Assembly: GCF_003545885.1 (NCBI RefSeq)
Contig: NZ_QHCT01000006.1
Location: 124,001-188,000 of the forward strand
Direction of reading: 5' to 3'
DNA length: 64,000 nucleotides
From: Leptospira stimsonii
GTDB lineage: Bacteria > Spirochaetota > Leptospiria > Leptospirales > Leptospiraceae
Shown here: positions 43,178-51,949 of the stretch, in pieces
How positions within the stretch are numbered: the stretch's first letter is position 1
How the letters are laid out: every line of letters starts with the position of its first letter
The notes under the pieces: model-generated
What the model saw: only the letters and a program-made list of their open reading frames with translations
Told to the model about the DNA's origin: nothing
The model's database searches: none
Program-made: the position numbers and the translations under genes

Positions 43178-43728
43178 TACATCCCTCGAACGTTTGGCTT
43201 TAGTTCCTCTAAGTAGAATAAAATTACGATCTCCTCAACATAGGCGAATGAACAGAAAAAGAAGGCGACATACAAAAGAGGGCTCCAAGGCCCGAGCCAA
43301 AATAGCGTCATAAAGAGAATCCCAAGCGAGTAAGCGGCGATCCTACTAGCATACGTATGAAAACTCGAAATGGAGGAGAATTTTATCAAAGAAAAGATCA
43401 TCTCGAAAAAATATAAACCAAGAACAAAACAGATCCAAACCAGATAATTCGATACAAAAGAAGGTTCGAATATTAGAATTCCATAAATTCCGGACACAAA
43501 GGTTAGAAGGTCCGCGATTGAATCTGCCTTTGCCCCAAATTCGGATTGAACCTTCAGAATTCTTGCAAAAAGGCCGTCGAAAATGTCGGATAACAACGCG
43601 AAGAAAAAGACCCAGGAAAAAACGATCCTTTCCTCGCAAAAGATCAAATACACTAATAACGGGAAAAGTAGAATTCTAAAAAAAGTGATTGTGTTAGGAA
43701 CATTTCTTATCCAGGTATGATCGGACAT
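43138..43728 (-). CDS. CDP-alcohol phosphatidyltransferase
   Basis: 196 residues with five to six membrane helices, ATG start. The family motif is intact: DIFDGLFARILKVQSEFG, then AKADSIAD (DG-x2-AR-x8-G-x3-D-x3-D). It transfers a phosphatidyl group from CDP-diacylglycerol to an alcohol acceptor such as glycerol-3-phosphate, serine, choline or inositol; the sequence does not show which. First gene of the cassette, overlapping the lipid kinase by 40 bases. Kinase, cytidylyltransferase and this enzyme together could make one dedicated phospholipid from diacylglycerol. Confidence 0.86.
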   Translation of the reverse strand: MSDHTWIRNVPNTITFFRILLFPLLVYLIFCEERIVFSWVFFFALLSDIFDGLFARILKVQSEFGAKADSIADLLTFVSGIYGILIFEPSFVSNYLVWICFVLGLYFFEMIFSLIKFSSISSFHTYASRIAAYSLGILFMTLFWLGPWSPLLYVAFFFCSFAYVEEIVILFYLEELKPNVRGMYWIWKEDRNVLQS

Positions 43729-43964
43729 ATTTCGATTTCCTTATTTTCAAAAAACGTTATGCGAACTCAGAATTTTCCACTTTCTTAAGAGATTCCAGTC
43801 AAATTACAAGGCTTTTTTGGAATCTGCTCAAAGTCTGAGAATGGTGCCTCCGATCTAAATATTCCCTAAGAAATTTTAGAAACACAAATTTTCTTTTAAA
43901 CAAACCCAATGTGTATATCCATTCCTTTCGAAAGAACGGACATGGAATTCTAAAAGTGAATTTT

Positions 43965-44858
43965 TTACGATTCGTAATGTATATATTTCGAATTCGACCA
44001 AATGCCAACGATACAATTTCGAATCATCATCGTCTTTACTCTTCTCTTTAAACCGAACGATAACGAAATCCAAGACAAACTTGGATCCGCGTGATGCGTT
44101 TCATGATTTCCGATACCGAACCCCATTGGAAAGAAAAACGTATTACTCTCCAAGTCCGTTCGAATCCCAGTATGTTCGCACCAATGCCTCAAGGAACCCC
44201 ATACGTTCGCAAATAAAAAAGATCCAAGGATAAACCAGGGATTCGGATTCAATTTTATATACAGAAGAATGGAAATCGAAAACGAAAACCCGATGAAAAA
44301 GATCGAGTGAATTCGAGAATGCATAGCGGGCGACGAGGATCGTTTTTTTTTCTCACCGCGACCGCGGTTGGAAAACAAGATCGCCGCTACGTTTGAAAAA
44401 AAGGGGATCAGCTCTACGAAAATATAAAATCTTCGATTCTTTAGAAAAAGATTTCTTTTCCATTTCGGCCAAAGAGGATCATCCGCGTGGTTGGTATGTG
44501 CGTGATGATACAGATGAATCTTTCGAAACGGTTCTCCATAAAAAGGAAGAAAAACAAAAGCGCTCGCGAGATTTAAAATCCAGCGATCCGCAAAGGAACG
44601 CGTAAGGTTTCGATGCGTACCCTCGTGGACCAAAAGAATCATCCAGGAATGCAAAACCAATCCGGAGAAAGGAAGAACGAAGTAGAGACCGTCTTGAAAC
44701 AACTGATGAAAAAAGATCATTCCCCCGTACAAACCAAACGCGGAAATTAAACTTAGGAGTGGCACCAAGCCTTTTCTCTTTCTGAGTTTTCTTTCAAGAA
44801 TTCTTTCCCAATCGTCTTTCGGGAATGGGATCGAAGAAAGTTCGTTTTGATACTTCAT
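43965..44858 (-). CDS. membrane fatty acid desaturase
   Basis: 297 residues. Three His boxes are visible: HEGTH, HLYHHAHTNH and NHETHH, the di-iron ligands of membrane desaturases and hydroxylases. Four membrane helices flank them. It would add a double bond or hydroxyl to an acyl chain or related lipid with oxygen and electrons from a ferredoxin or cytochrome. The last 30 residues after GLKRRVKTM look less conserved; another frame there stays open to 43876, so a late frameshift is possible. It follows the phospholipid cassette on the same strand but is transcribed before it. Confidence 0.84.
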   Translation of the reverse strand: MKYQNELSSIPFPKDDWERILERKLRKRKGLVPLLSLISAFGLYGGMIFFHQLFQDGLYFVLPFSGLVLHSWMILLVHEGTHRNLTRSFADRWILNLASAFVFLPFYGEPFRKIHLYHHAHTNHADDPLWPKWKRNLFLKNRRFYIFVELIPFFSNVAAILFSNRGRGEKKKRSSSPAMHSRIHSIFFIGFSFSISILLYIKLNPNPWFILGSFLFANVWGSLRHWCEHTGIRTDLESNTFFFPMGFGIGNHETHHADPSLSWISLSFGLKRRVKTMMIRNCIVGIWSNSKYIHYES

Positions 44859-44873
44859 ATAAACTGAATATTC

Positions 44874-45167
44874 CTAGTTTCCCTTCTCTTTACTAAAGAA
44901 TTCGATGACCCTTTGTTTCTGAGCTTCATTACTCGAACCGGTGTGCCCTTGACCCGGGCATAACATACAAAGCGACCTGCGGGACTTCCGAAGATTTAAA
45001 TTTGAAAGAACGATCCCGCTTACATGATCGTTTTCACGATTGGAATCGAATCCGTTTTCCCATTCTTCCCGGATTTGCTTGTTGATTGCATTGGATTTTT
45101 GAGGACGATTCAACGTCTCAACGAAGATTCCGTTTTTCAAATCCGTCGATAAACATTCATACTTCAT
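44874..45167 (-). pseudogene. crotonase (enoyl-CoA hydratase/isomerase) remnant
   Basis: 97 residues from ATG 45165-45167. The N-terminal 55 residues are a good crotonase start: MKYECLSTDLKNGIFVETLN, then RPQKSNAIN and VSGIVLSN. The oxyanion-hole and catalytic middle (about 170 residues) is missing. After a short unlike stretch the end EAQKQRVIEFFSKEK resembles a crotonase C-terminus. This fits a large internal deletion that left head and tail, so the product cannot be an active hydratase. It lies between the desaturase and the metallo-hydrolase on the same strand. Confidence 0.65.
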
Positions 45168-45287
45168 CTTACTACCCGCCCCGGAAAAAAAGAAAACAGG
45201 CGGCGATCTTAATTCGATGAAATTCGGATGCAAGAAGAATTCGTATCCAATCCGAACGAAGCGAACTCCGATCGGATAAATCTTATC

Positions 45288-46244
45288 TCACCGATTCCAA
45301 TTCGGGAATTTGGCGATTTCCTCTTGAGCGATCGAGTCATGCGCGGGAATTACATGGATCTCCGGTTTATGAACAATCAAATCGTGAACCCGTGCCAACT
45401 CCCGCCCGAGAGTTTCCGGATCCTTATCGGCGATTCTTCTCGAAAGCCTCGGCTTATGCGCCGGTAACGAAAAACCTTCCTTAGACCAACTGATGTCACC
45501 GGTGAAAAAATATCTTTGCTTCGGAGAAAGATTGATAAAAAGTCCGATCGATCCTCCGCCATGACCGGCCATTGGAACAAACACGATGCTTCCGTCTTGA
45601 AACAGGTCCAGACTTCGAGAATACGTTTCGTAAGGAACGTCTTGAAATTTTACATTCTCCCATCGGATTTGATCTCCGTCGAATTGTCTCTGAATATAAC
45701 CGTGTCTCGTATCGGAAGCAAAGGCGCCGGAACGCTCTTCTTCAGTTGTCAAAACTTTTGCCCAGGGGAAATCCTTTACGCCGCTCGCGTGGTCCCAGTG
45801 CATGTGAGAAAGAAAAACTTTTTCGATTTGTCTCGGATCGTATCCTTCTTTTTTGAGAAGTTCAACGGCGGGAATATGATCCTTATATGCCATAAGAATT
45901 CTTAGATGGATCGGTTTTAAAGCGAATTGTTCTTTTATATCGGTCCCCAACCCGGTATCAAATAAAAATTTTCCTTTCGGATGTTCCACGAGCAAAGCGG
46001 AATGAGAGATAATTCTTTTCTTAAAAAGATTTCCACCTTCATACAGAAATGCCTCCGAAGTATCCGCAGTCGCCGTTCTTAAAAACGAAAAACGGACTCC
46101 CGGATTCACAAACGAGACCGGATTCGGGTTTCGCTGTCCAACCAAAAAAGAATCATCGATCACTAATTTAGGATATCCTAATGCGAACAAAATCCCCATA
46201 AGCACAATCCCGATAACTCCAAAATAAAACCAATAACGTTTCAT
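45288..46244 (-). CDS. membrane-anchored metallo-beta-lactamase-fold hydrolase (lactonase-like)
   Basis: 318 residues, with one N-terminal membrane helix (YFGVIGIVLMGILFALGYP) and an extracytoplasmic catalytic domain. Zinc site: LSHMHWDHASG (HxHxDH), MAGHGGGSIGLF and a C-terminal PAHDS. LLVEHPKGKFLFDTGLG is typical of N-acyl-homoserine-lactonase-like members, so a lactone or ester substrate is likely, but others are possible. Its start overlaps the TetR stop by four bases, so both come from one transcript under TetR control. Confidence 0.82.
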   Translation of the reverse strand: MKRYWFYFGVIGIVLMGILFALGYPKLVIDDSFLVGQRNPNPVSFVNPGVRFSFLRTATADTSEAFLYEGGNLFKKRIISHSALLVEHPKGKFLFDTGLGTDIKEQFALKPIHLRILMAYKDHIPAVELLKKEGYDPRQIEKVFLSHMHWDHASGVKDFPWAKVLTTEEERSGAFASDTRHGYIQRQFDGDQIRWENVKFQDVPYETYSRSLDLFQDGSIVFVPMAGHGGGSIGLFINLSPKQRYFFTGDISWSKEGFSLPAHKPRLSRRIADKDPETLGRELARVHDLIVHKPEIHVIPAHDSIAQEEIAKFPNWNR

Positions 46245-46825
46245 TCCGATTCTCCTTGTTGAATCAATATCTTTGCGGTTTTGGCCGCAGACTTCATCGG
46301 ATACGAACTCCGATTCGTTCGAGAAAGCAAAATGGCGCCCTCAAGCAAACAAAGAATCGAAATGGCCAGTTCAGAAGCTTTTTTTCTTTCCCAACCCGTT
46401 CTTATAAAAAATTCCTCGAGTTCTTCCTTCCACTCCGCGAAGACCGTTTTACACGCCTCGCTTACCGGATTAGAATGAGACGCGGTTTCCGATGCGGTCG
46501 TCGCGACCGGACATCCTTGGCTAAAATCCGTTTCGATCAACTTACGTTCCAGCGCTTTGAAGATCGCTCCGATTCCGCTCGCAGTCGTTTTAGAAGACTC
46601 TAATAGACTTCTTAACATCGCACCCAACTCTCTTCCGGAAGTAGTGATCGCCTGCGCCGCTAAATCCTCTTTTCCTCCGGGAAAATGGAAATAAATGGAC
46701 CCTTTGGGGGATTTCGACAATGCAACGATTTCGTTTAACCCGGTTCCGTTATAACCTCGAGTCTCTAACGATAAAGCCATCGCTCGAACCATTCTTTCTT
46801 TGGATACCGTTCCCTTTTCGCTCAT
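46241..46825 (-). CDS. TetR-family regulator (LmrA/YxaF-like)
   Basis: 194 residues. N-terminal helix-turn-helix: MALSLETRGYNGTGLNEIVALSKSPKGSIYFHFPGGKEDL, with the KGSIYFHFP recognition helix typical of the LmrA/QdoR group. The ligand domain has FSQGCPVATTASETA, the Cys-Pro motif of that group. LmrA-like repressors release DNA on binding aromatic or flavonoid-type compounds. It is the first gene of a two-gene operon with the hydrolase, and a matching operator lies in front (46849-46868), so autoregulation is expected. Confidence 0.85.
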   Translation of the reverse strand: MSEKGTVSKERMVRAMALSLETRGYNGTGLNEIVALSKSPKGSIYFHFPGGKEDLAAQAITTSGRELGAMLRSLLESSKTTASGIGAIFKALERKLIETDFSQGCPVATTASETASHSNPVSEACKTVFAEWKEELEEFFIRTGWERKKASELAISILCLLEGAILLSRTNRSSYPMKSAAKTAKILIQQGESE

Positions 46826-46848
46826 TCCTCAAATAAAATCATATATAA

Positions 46849-46868
46849 ATAGACCGGTCAACATATTT
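46849..46868. promoter_or_regulatory. LmrA/QdoR-like TetR operator
   Basis: ATAGACCGGTCAACATATTT closely follows the Bacillus LmrA/YxaF box as I recall it (ATAGACCAGTCACTATATTT). It has a perfect 8-bp centre, GACCGGTC (46852-46859). It sits 24 bases upstream of the TetR start and overlaps a TTGACC hexamer (46856-46861, minus strand) that would be the -35. Confidence 0.65.
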
Positions 46869-47094
46869 TTTATCACCTAAAGAATTTTGCATTGCGAAGA
46901 ATACAGTAAACCAACCGCACCTCTGAATGCCACGTTCTACAAGAAGTGGAATAAAAGAGATGCAAGGAGCGATTTCAAAATTCGATCCATTGCCGAAAAG
47001 GAAAAACCGAAAGAAGAGAAATCTTGGATATCCAAGATACTAAAGATTTGAAGCGTGAATTTAGCTTTGATATAGGAAAGAATTCTAAATTTTT

Positions 47095-48231
47095 TTATTG
47101 GAGTAGACTTGCGAATAAATCTTGATTCGAAAATTCTAAAACAGCTTTGGAGCCGTATTCGTTCGAGTCGAATCGAAAATTTCCTTTTAACTGTTGCGTC
47201 ATTATGGAAATCAGAGTAAAGCCAGTCGTTTTCGGTTGAGTCCAAGTCGATTCCATTTGAATTCCCGGTCCGCTGTCCAAAACCGTAAGAAAGTAGCGAT
47301 GATTTGCAAAATGTAATTCAACTACGATTCTATTTTCCCGATTCTCTTGTCGAGAATGACGAACCGCATTATTTAAAAGTTCGTACACGATCATCGCGAA
47401 AGGAACTGAGATTTCTATACTCAAAGGAGCCGCGTTCTTACTTTGAATCAATTCTATCGGAGGACCGTTTTGAATTCTTACCAAACCGACGATTTCGATG
47501 AGAACCTTATTGAGGTCGATCTCGTAATCCGTTTCGGATTTGTAGATCGCATCGTGAATTTTGGACAACATTAGAATTCTTTCATTAAAACTTTCTAACT
47601 GTTTATCTCCGCCTTTAACTCCGTTGTTTTGATGTAAGTTCGCAAATCCGCTTAGAATTTGGAGGTTGTTTTTAACACGATGATGAATTTCCCGAATAAA
47701 AACCTCTTTTTCCTTCTTATGACTCGTAAGAACTCGGACGGTGATGATTGCCAGCGTGCAAAAGAGGATAAATTTCAGAATCGTATCGAAAATAAAGGCG
47801 GAACTCAATTCTCCCTTTCCCCAATATTGATACATTCGAATGGCCATTAATATTCCCGTATAACAAGAAACGGCGATCGTAAGCTTACTATTGGAGAAAT
47901 GTAAGAATAATATGATAATCGTCGCCATTGAAAAATAGATGTTTCCGTTTTGCATACCGAAGAAGATTCCAAAAGTCAACGCGGTAAGGCTCAAATAAAG
48001 TATGGAATAAATGGCAACTTCCAAACGATTGATCAGCAGAAAAACAATGGAAACGAACGCGGATACTGCAAAAATCAAAAAACCGACTCGGACTCCTTGA
48101 CGGATATAAAGAAGACATGCGACGATTGAAACGATAAAGATCACGAGATCGGTAACAAAGAGGTGATACGCTTTTTTGCGGGTAAGATAATCTCTTCTTC
48201 CGTATATTTGATTTATTTTTTTGAAAAACAT
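47095..48231 (-). CDS. HisKA_2-type membrane histidine kinase
   Basis: 378 residues from ATG 48231; a TTG at 48243 is the alternative. About six membrane helices (residues 25-165) with short loops form the sensor. The acceptor His is in IREIHHRVKNNLQILSGF, the HisKA_2 form, followed by a HATPase domain with YELLNNAVRHS and LDSGPGI. The usual late G-rich lid is reduced (TTGFTLISIM). HisKA_2 kinases often act in light, stress or general stress response systems. No response regulator is adjacent. Confidence 0.83.
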   Translation of the reverse strand: MFFKKINQIYGRRDYLTRKKAYHLFVTDLVIFIVSIVACLLYIRQGVRVGFLIFAVSAFVSIVFLLINRLEVAIYSILYLSLTALTFGIFFGMQNGNIYFSMATIIILFLHFSNSKLTIAVSCYTGILMAIRMYQYWGKGELSSAFIFDTILKFILFCTLAIITVRVLTSHKKEKEVFIREIHHRVKNNLQILSGFANLHQNNGVKGGDKQLESFNERILMLSKIHDAIYKSETDYEIDLNKVLIEIVGLVRIQNGPPIELIQSKNAAPLSIEISVPFAMIVYELLNNAVRHSRQENRENRIVVELHFANHRYFLTVLDSGPGIQMESTWTQPKTTGFTLISIMTQQLKGNFRFDSNEYGSKAVLEFSNQDLFASLLQ

Positions 48232-48801
48232 GACGCTTAACAATATTTCCGGATGAAAACGGATCCAGAAACGTGGGACATCATTCTCGATTGTCGGACA
48301 AAATACAAATGTTTTTCGGAAACGGAATCTACTTTTGCCTTAGGGCAAAGCATGTTTTCCGTCTTTCAAAATCGACATCGGCGTTAGGAAAGCTTCTTCT
48401 GTTTTGAAAGTAAGCAAATTGCGACGAATCAAAGATGATACAATCATAAATGGAATTCAAAAAGACACTGTATACTCCCGAAGAAAATGAAAAGCGGCCT
48501 CTGCTTTTTAAGCCGAATCCCTTTCTGTCCGGGAATGGTCTCACGAAGAATATCATATTTTTATAATGTTTTTAAGTTATCCTAAGAAACGACACGGAGA
48601 CTCCTTTTCTATCAGAGATCAATCCTCAAGAAAGGATGTCAATTCCGACCGAGTATGCAATACGAGCCGTTCGTCAAATACGGCTCGACTTCGAACCTTC
48701 CTAAAAAGCAACGAAGTTGCGATTTCGGCCCCTTTCAAGAAAGTTCGGACTAAAATATTCATATTTCCTAATTTACTTTGAAGTAAAAAAGGAAGAACCG
48801 A
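48232..48801. other. 570-bp gene-free region
   Basis: No ORF with coding character. A perfect inverted repeat CGAGCCGT / ACGGCTCG (48663-48670 and 48680-48687, 9-nt loop) stands out, without a T-run on either side. It lies between the start of the histidine kinase and the end of thiM, so it could be part of the thiM terminator or the kinase control region. Confidence 0.4.
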
Positions 48802-49590
48802 TCACAAAGAAAGAAGATTCAGTTCATCCAGAAAAGCCACGGCAAAACTTCCGGTTCCCTTTGAATCGCGAGCGGCCCTGGCGCCAGCTACCGCAAAGAC
48901 GGCCGAAGCGGAAACTGCGGCCCGTAACGGATCCTTTTGAATTCCTAAAAAGGAAGCCATTAAGGCGCCGAGAGAACAACCGACTCCCGTCACTTTCGTC
49001 ATCATTGCATGACCACCCGGTACCGCGATCGTTTGATTTCCATTCGTGATATAATCGATTTCTCCGCTCACCGCGACTACCGCGCCGAGCTTTTCAGAGA
49101 GTTCTATTGCGAAAGGCAAGGCTTCGGAAGAGCTTGCGATCGAGTCCACTCCTTTTCCTCCTCCCGCGGTTCCGGCTAACGCAAGAATTTCGGAAGCGTT
49201 CCCGCGAATTACACTCGGCTTTTGCTGAAGCAATTCCTGTACAACCTCGGTTCTAAACCGAAGAGCGCCAGCGGCGACCGGATCGAGAACCCAAGGGGTC
49301 CCCGCTTTGTTTGCGGCGGTGGCCGCAAGCCTCATCACCTTTGCGTCCGTACTCGTAACGGTGCCTACATTGATGAGGAGTCCGCTCGCAATCGAAGCAA
49401 AGTCGGCGACTTCTTCCTCGGCAATCACCATCGCGGGAGAAGCACCGATCGCAAGTAGAACGTTGGCGGTCCAATTGGTAACGACGATATTCGTTATAAC
49501 GTGTGTTAGGGGGGAAATTTTTCTAAGTGCAGAAAGATCCTCTACGATCTCCGGCGAGGGCCAAATTTTTTCAATCATTGCGTGTTTCAC
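48802..49590 (-). CDS. thiM: hydroxyethylthiazole kinase
   Basis: 262 residues from GTG 49590; ATG 49578 would shorten it by four and neither has a good site. Ribokinase-like ThiM with [54 protein letters not shown] and the catalytic [10 protein letters not shown]. It phosphorylates 4-methyl-5-hydroxyethylthiazole, letting the cell salvage the thiazole half of thiamine. No thiE, thiD or TPP riboswitch was seen nearby. Confidence 0.93.
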   Translation of the reverse strand: MKHAMIEKIWPSPEIVEDLSALRKISPLTHVITNIVVTNWTANVLLAIGASPAMVIAEEEVADFASIASGLLINVGTVTSTDAKVMRLAATAANKAGTPWVLDPVAAGALRFRTEVVQELLQQKPSVIRGNASEILALAGTAGGGKGVDSIASSSEALPFAIELSEKLGAVVAVSGEIDYITNGNQTIAVPGGHAMMTKVTGVGCSLGALMASFLGIQKDPLRAAVSASAVFAVAGARAARDSKGTGSFAVAFLDELNLLSL

Positions 49591-49915
49591 ATCCGATTTA
49601 CGACTTATTCAATTCCTATTTCAAGAAACGAATCTGTAAAGGAAATTCACAATTCGAAACGACTAAAAGTATCTCGTCGATTTACGCTGAAAAAAACTCT
49701 CTCTCCAGTGAAAAAGAAATGTGAATCCGGAAAATAAAACCTTCTTTGTGAAATGCGCAAAGGAGAACGGAAAACGTTTCGGACCCTGCAAAATTTTAGA
49801 AGGAAACCCTATTCCCCAAGAAGAGATAAAACGAAACCAACGGGATAACGAAGAGGTCAAAGCCCATGTCGATCGAAACTCACGTAAAATCGAACGAATC
49901 ACTTGGAGTAACGGA

Positions 49916-50299
49916 ATGAATCTTCTGAAGACCGCTTTGATTGTTGGACTCTGTTTCCTTCCTTTGTTAAGCGAATACGCACAACCGAACGGCGCCCACA
50001 GAGACAACTGTAGAGCCGAAAGAGAAACCTATTGTAAGGATGTAAGACCGGGACCGGAAGGACATCGTTGTCTGAAGGAAAACGAATCCAAACTTTCCGC
50101 TTCGTGCAAATCTCATCTCGCGGAGATGGAAACAAGACACAAGGCCATGAAAGAAGCCTGCGCGGTCGACGAGGAAAAGTTCTGCAAGGATTCCACTCGC
50201 GAAAACGGCGGACCGATGCGTTGTCTTAGATCACACGAATCGGAACTGAGCGCGAAGTGCAGAGACGCACTCCCACCGCCGCCCCCGGACAAACGATAA
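49916..50299 (+). CDS. secreted Cys-rich repeat protein (GLG1/FGFR-type repeats)
   Basis: 127 residues from ATG 49916, with GGAG upstream; the frame reaches back to 49721 but that part precedes the signal peptide and lacks character. Signal peptide LLKTALIVGLCFLPLLSEYA. The mature part has two copies of the Cys-rich Golgi/FGFR repeat: CRAERETYCKDVRPGPEGHRC, then CAVDEEKFCKDSTRENGGPMRC, each followed by a CL/CLR-x-HES/NES-LS-C tail. These repeats form disulfide-linked helices in proteins outside the cytoplasm. The end is Pro-rich (PPPPPDKR). Binding partner unknown. Confidence 0.8.
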   Translation: MNLLKTALIVGLCFLPLLSEYAQPNGAHRDNCRAERETYCKDVRPGPEGHRCLKENESKLSASCKSHLAEMETRHKAMKEACAVDEEKFCKDSTRENGGPMRCLRSHESELSAKCRDALPPPPPDKR

Positions 50300-50313
50300 A
50301 AATTTGGGCATTC

Positions 50314-50365
50314 CCCGCTTGCAAAAAGTTTCGTAATCAATGATGAAAAAGAAAACGCAAGCGGG
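50314..50365. repeat. inverted repeat
   Basis: CCCGCTTGC (50314-50322) and GCAAGCGGG (50357-50365), nine perfect pairs with a 34-nt loop, 15 bases after the Cys-rich gene. No T-run; could aid transcript ending. Confidence 0.35.
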
Positions 50366-50556
50366 TCGGGCTACTCCAAGTTCGTCGCAAAGCGACTCAT
50401 CTCGAACGGCTCGCAAAAAAAACCAAAACCCGCCCCAAGAGGTTCGAGACGCTTCGCGCTTTTCGTATCCCTAATGCGTTCTCTAAAACATGAAATTACT
50501 TGACTAAAAGAATGTGAATTCGAAAATCACACTGCCTCGTAACCTCGGAAAACACA

Positions 50557-51798
50557 ATGCAACTCAAAACGATCCTTTTGCTCTTTTACATCCTTCAAAT
50601 TCTTTTTACCTTGACGATGAAATATTTATCCTATGAAGGAAACAACTCACCGCAACTACATGAAGAAATTCTAAAATACTTTACGGAAACCGATATACAG
50701 AAGGGAATTGAATACGCCAGAAGCGGATTCTTCGCCTCCGTTCTATCCGATCTTCTGGACTTTGTCGTAGCGGGAATTTTTGTCTTCTCTCCTCTTTCCG
50801 TAAGATTGGAATCCTATTTGGAAAAAAGGTCCGGAAATCGTTTTTATCTTACCGTATTGTTCTTCTTTTTGATCTTTAGCGCCGTTCAATTTTTGATATC
50901 GATTCCGTTTCAATATTATTTTGGATTCGTTTTGGAACACCAATTCGGTTTTTCTAAAATGACTTTTTTAGATTGGGTTGTCTATACGGGTAAATCCTTA
51001 GGAATCGCCGCGTTAGGCGGAAGCGTCGCTGTAATCGGAATCGCATTCATACTGAAAAAATTTCAAAAGATATGGATGTATTTGGTTCCGATGGTTTCCT
51101 TAATTTTCGGACTTCTACTTTCTATTTTGTTCCCGATCATCATTACTCCTCTTTTTTACGAATACAAACCCATCGAAGAAGGAAGCCTCAAAACGAAAAT
51201 CATCGCCCTCTGCGAAAAGGCGCAGATTCAGGTCGAGAACGTATATGTAATCAATGAAAGTAAATATTCGGTTCATACGAACGCGTATTTTACCGGTTGG
51301 GGAGAAAACAGAAAGATCTTTCTTTACGATACACTGATTCAAAATCACACCGAAGAAGAAATCATCAGCGTTTTGGGTCATGAGATCGGACATTGGACGC
51401 ACAATCATCAGATCAAAGACATCGCCATCAGCACCGTCGAAACCTTATTTTTATGTTTTCTTTTGGCCTACCTTTTTAAGAAATTCAAAGAGGAAGGTTC
51501 CGTTTCTTTGAGACAATTCTATTCCCCATCGACGCTTCCGTTTCTGTTTTTGCTTCTTTCTCTTTTCGGATCGCTTACGAGACCGGTTTGGAGTACATTC
51601 AGTAGAACGCAGGAAACAGAGGCTGACATAGAAGCGCTCGTATTAACGAAGGACAAGAAGTCGTTTATCAATACGGAGATCAAGTTAGCCAAAGACAACC
51701 AGGGAAGGCTCAATCCACATCCGGCGGAAGTTTTCTTTTACCACTCGCATCCAACGACCTTGGAAAGAATCCATTTGGCGGAGGAATGGAAAAACTAA
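50557..51798 (+). CDS. M48 family metalloprotease (Ste24/CAAX prenyl protease 1-like)
   Basis: 413 residues, with about seven membrane helices and a cytoplasmic-side zinc site: SVLGHEIGHWTHNH (HExxH) and QETEADIEAL with the third ligand Glu. The helix layout, the long N-terminal membrane part and YFTGWGENRKIFLYDTLI match the full-length Ste24 type rather than the shorter HtpX. In bacteria these proteases cut membrane or misfolded proteins; prenylated substrates are not expected. Start ATG 50557. Same strand as, but well spaced from, the proline genes. Confidence 0.88.
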   Translation: MQLKTILLLFYILQILFTLTMKYLSYEGNNSPQLHEEILKYFTETDIQKGIEYARSGFFASVLSDLLDFVVAGIFVFSPLSVRLESYLEKRSGNRFYLTVLFFFLIFSAVQFLISIPFQYYFGFVLEHQFGFSKMTFLDWVVYTGKSLGIAALGGSVAVIGIAFILKKFQKIWMYLVPMVSLIFGLLLSILFPIIITPLFYEYKPIEEGSLKTKIIALCEKAQIQVENVYVINESKYSVHTNAYFTGWGENRKIFLYDTLIQNHTEEEIISVLGHEIGHWTHNHQIKDIAISTVETLFLCFLLAYLFKKFKEEGSVSLRQFYSPSTLPFLFLLLSLFGSLTRPVWSTFSRTQETEADIEALVLTKDKKSFINTEIKLAKDNQGRLNPHPAEVFFYHSHPTTLERIHLAEEWKN

Positions 51799-51949
51799 CC
51801 GTTACTTACGGATTTGTCTTTCGTTTGAAAGACGCTTGTTACCGAGAATTCATATAAACTTCTTTTTTATGGTTTCCAATTTCTGATTTTTTATGGAAAC
51901 ATAATACCGCAGAAGGAAAGCCGCATTCTCTTATGCGAAGGGTAACAAA

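Noticed and set aside
49591..49720. TPP riboswitch before thiM
   Set aside because: The conserved CTGAGA-type core and stem arrangement were not found in the short upstream region.
49721..49915. Longer N-terminus of the Cys-rich repeat protein
   Set aside because: It would place 65 charged residues before a clean signal peptide; the internal ATG at 49916 has GGAG upstream.
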